Of a stretch of DNA of 64,000 nucleotides, positions 62,112 to 64,000 are shown piece after piece. The DNA lies in assembly GCA_009772925.1 (NCBI GenBank), contig WOUQ01000004.1, positions 166,566 to 230,565 of the forward strand, read 5' to 3'. Source of the stretch: a bacterium. GTDB lineage: Bacteria > Pseudomonadota > Gammaproteobacteria > Burkholderiales > Thiobacillaceae. The notes beneath the pieces are model-generated. The model was given only the letters and a program-made list of their open reading frames with translations. It made no database searches and was not told the DNA's origin. Position 1 is the first letter of the stretch; the number at the start of each line of letters is the position of its first letter. The translations under genes and the position numbers were made by a program.

Positions 62112-64000
62112 TCAAGGCCCGTGCCGGGCCGGACGGAAGGCGCGCACCGCGACCTCCAGCTCGCCCAGCCGGTCGGCGCCGGCCGGGCCGTAACGCAGCG
62201 CCACATAGCGCCGCGTGATGTCGTCGATGTCGGCGGCCAGGTCGGGGCGGGCCGCCGCCGCCCGTACCGCGAAGTCGTGCGCGCCCTCCGCCGGCGTGCG
62301 GCGCAGATCCAGCCTGGCCAGGCGCCGGCAGAAGCGGTCGTAGGCGCGGGCGGCGCGGTCGCGCGATTGCGGCGGCCGCCGGTACAGTCGGACGGCGAGC
62401 AGCAAGAGCGCCGCCGCGGCCACCACGATCAACGCGATCAGCATGCCTTGCAGCGAGGCGAGCAGCGGATGCAGGCCGGCCAGGAAGCGCCGCTGCCGCT
62501 CCTGGTTGTAGCCCAGCACCCACTCGTTCCAGCGGCTGTTGAGCAGGTCCAGGCCCAGGCGCAGCGGCCTCAGCCAGCCGCCCTGCAGGGCGACCAGGGC
62601 GGCGGGCCGCTCGGCGGCGGGCAGGGCCGCGTTGAGGCCACGCTCCACCCGCTCGGGGGCGACGGCGGCGGTGGGATCCACCCGCATCCAGCCGCGCTCG
62701 GGCAGCCAGACCTCGGCCCAGGCGTGGGCGTCGCGCCCGCGCACGATCCAGTGGTTGCCGAGCTGGTTGAGCTCGCCGCCCTGGTAGCCGGTGACCACCC
62801 GCGCCGGCACCCCGGCCGCCCGCATCAGGAAGACGAAGGTGCTGGCGTAGTGCTCGCAGAAGCCGCGTCGCGTGCCGAACAGAAAGTCGTCCACTGCCGC
62901 CGCGCCGAGCAGGGGCGGGTTGAGGGTGTAGTGGAAGGGCTCCGCACGGAACCAGGCCAGAGCCCGTTCGACGATGGCGGCGTCGTCCGCCGCCGCCTGT
63001 CGCCACGCGCTCGCGAGTTGCCGCGCGCGCGGGTCGCTCTCGGCGGGCAGGGCCAGGCCGCGCGCGCGGGTGGCGGAGTCCAGGCGGGGCTGCAGGCGAT
63101 AGTCGAGATACGCCTCCAGTTCGTAGCGCAGGCGTTGGCGCAACGGATCGCGCGCCAGCCATTGCAGATCGGAGGCCAGCGTCGAAGGCGGCGTCGCCGG
63201 CAGGCGCGCGGGCGCGCCTGGCAGAAACAGCCAGCGTTGCTGGTGCGGCTCCAGGGTCACGGCGACATGCACGGGCGCGCCACGCGCCTCGAAGTCCGGC
63301 GGCCGCGCCGACACCGGCGTGGTGGTGCTCCAGGCGCGGCCGTCGTAGTCCCACAGCACCGGCCCGCGCCAGTAGAGTTGCCGGCTTTGCAGGCGGGTAT
63401 CGGCAAACTCGGCGCGGAAGGCCAGCTCGTCGGACAGGATGAGCTGGCTGATGTCGCCCGGCGCCATGCGCTCGGACAGGCCGCTCTTGCCGGCCGCCTG
63501 CTGCGGCAGGCCCCACAGCGGCCCGGGCAGGCGCGGAAACAGCACGAACAGCAGCAGGGCCAGGGGCAGGGCCTGGGCCAGCAGGCGCGCGGCCAGGGCC
63601 AGGTGGCCGCGCGTCTCCGCGCGGGCGGGCGCGGCCGGCTTGGGTGCGACCATCAGGCCCGCCACCAGGACCACGGCGGCCAGCGCCATGTAGGCGGCGG
63701 TGAGCAGGCTTTGCGCATCGAGGAAATGCGCCACCAGCAGGAAGATGCCGACGAACAGCAGGCCGGATCGGTCGCGCGCCGAGTCCATCTCCAGCAGTTT
63801 GGCGCCGGACAGGAACACCAGCAGGGCGACGCCGCTGGCCGGGCCGATCAGCGTGCCGAATTGCAGGAGCACGCCGGCCGCGCCGCCGAGGGCGAGGACG
63901 GCCTTGGCGAGTCGCCCGAGCGGCGGCCGGCCGCGCTCGGCGGCGTACAGGCTGAGGCCGGCGCAGGCCAGCCAGGCCAGGCTGATCCAGACCGGCAGGC
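62112..64000 (-). CDS. Transglutaminase-family membrane protein (TgpA-like), 3' part
   Basis: About 629 codons of a longer gene; the frame is open to the window edge (reading LPVWISLAWLACAGL), so the track start (GTG at 63872) is internal. Several N-terminal membrane helices, then a periplasmic transglutaminase core: Cys in RRGFCEHYASTFVFLMR, His in GRDAHAWAEVWL, Asp in MRVDPTAAV. A final membrane helix near residue 440-460 of the visible part precedes a cytoplasmic tail. Such genes usually follow a DUF58/MoxR pair; those would be outside the window. Confidence 0.92.
   Translation of the reverse strand, partial: LPVWISLAWLACAGLSLYAAERGRPPLGRLAKAVLALGGAAGVLLQFGTLIGPASGVALLVFLSGAKLLEMDSARDRSGLLFVGIFLLVAHFLDAQSLLTAAYMALAAVVLVAGLMVAPKPAAPARAETRGHLALAARLLAQALPLALLLFVLFPRLPGPLWGLPQQAAGKSGLSERMAPGDISQLILSDELAFRAEFADTRLQSRQLYWRGPVLWDYDGRAWSTTTPVSARPPDFEARGAPVHVAVTLEPHQQRWLFLPGAPARLPATPPSTLASDLQWLARDPLRQRLRYELEAYLDYRLQPRLDSATRARGLALPAESDPRARQLASAWRQAAADDAAIVERALAWFRAEPFHYTLNPPLLGAAAVDDFLFGTRRGFCEHYASTFVFLMRAAGVPARVVTGYQGGELNQLGNHWIVRGRDAHAWAEVWLPERGWMRVDPTAAVAPERVERGLNAALPAAERPAALVALQGGWLRPLRLGLDLLNSRWNEWVLGYNQERQRRFLAGLHPLLASLQGMLIALIVVAAAALLLLAVRLYRRPPQSRDRAARAYDRFCRRLARLDLRRTPAEGAHDFAVRAAAARPDLAADIDDITRRYVALRYGPAGADRLGELEVAVRAFRPARHGP

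Overview
The window is a GC-rich chromosomal segment from a facultatively anaerobic, motile betaproteobacterium. The evidence is the gene order merR-ihfA-pheTS-rplT-rpmI-infC-thrS, the block tRNA-Pro/surE-pcm-nlpD-rpoS, alaC-hom-thrC, and a nitrate-respiration regulon with FNR-type sites. It resembles Rhodocyclales/Nitrosomonadales relatives, but the genus cannot be fixed from the sequence alone.

Layout. 1-0.7 kb: 3' end of metZ. 0.7-7 kb: a Crp/Fnr regulator (DNR-like) divergent from a periplasmic nitrate reductase operon napDAGHB that lacks napC; a perfect TTGAT-N4-ATCAA box lies between them, and a long palindromic bidirectional terminator separates napB from a divergent hfq. 7.7-20.2 kb: a flagellin island. 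It holds two paralogous short flagellins, two FlaF-like proteins, one FlbT, a 1542-residue methyltransferase/glycosyltransferase, a TPR protein, a 240-residue orphan, then DUF2802, FliK and an FlhB-tail protein. Flagellin 1 has a sigma-54 promoter and flagellin 2 a sigma-28 promoter. FlbT, FlaF and this flagellin type are hallmarks of alphaproteobacterial flagella. 20.2-34.4 kb: housekeeping genes (glnD, map, acylphosphatase, a cyclic-nucleotide-binding protein, metG, tRNA-Val, thrS, infC starting at AUA, rpmI, rplT, pheST, ihfA, merR).

34.4-48.3 kb: a 13.8-kb mobile element inserted at the 3' end of tRNA-Pro(GGG), bounded by 48-bp direct repeats. Paired 11-bp tandem repeats lie just inside each end and look like integrase arm sites. 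All genes lie on the minus strand: tyrosine integrase, unknowns, AlpA-type regulator, PrimPol-VirE replication protein, an iteron-like inverted-repeat cluster, tape measure protein, tail-completion-like protein, terminase small and large subunits, a coiled-coil protein, a JAMM (RadC-like) protein and a terminal unknown. No portal, capsid, protease, tail tube, lysis or classical repressor gene is visible. The layout int-alpA-primase-ori-packaging resembles a phage satellite (PICI-like) that carries its own terminase and a tape measure. This is the best candidate for an undescribed system in the window; a decayed prophage is the alternative.

48.3-57.2 kb: surE-pcm-nlpD-rpoS-nucleotidase-Crp/Fnr, a Mth938-like gene, and alaC-hom-thrC. 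57.2-58 kb: a secreted barnase-type RNase and a barstar inhibitor. 58-61.6 kb: narXL, divergent from a second DNR-like regulator that has an FNR-type box upstream and the same recognition helix as the regulator beside nap. The two ends of the window therefore appear to be one nitrate/NO-responsive network: NarX senses nitrate, NarL and the two Crp/Fnr paralogues act on boxes such as the one before napD. 61.6-64 kb: nikR and the 3' part of a transglutaminase-family membrane protein.
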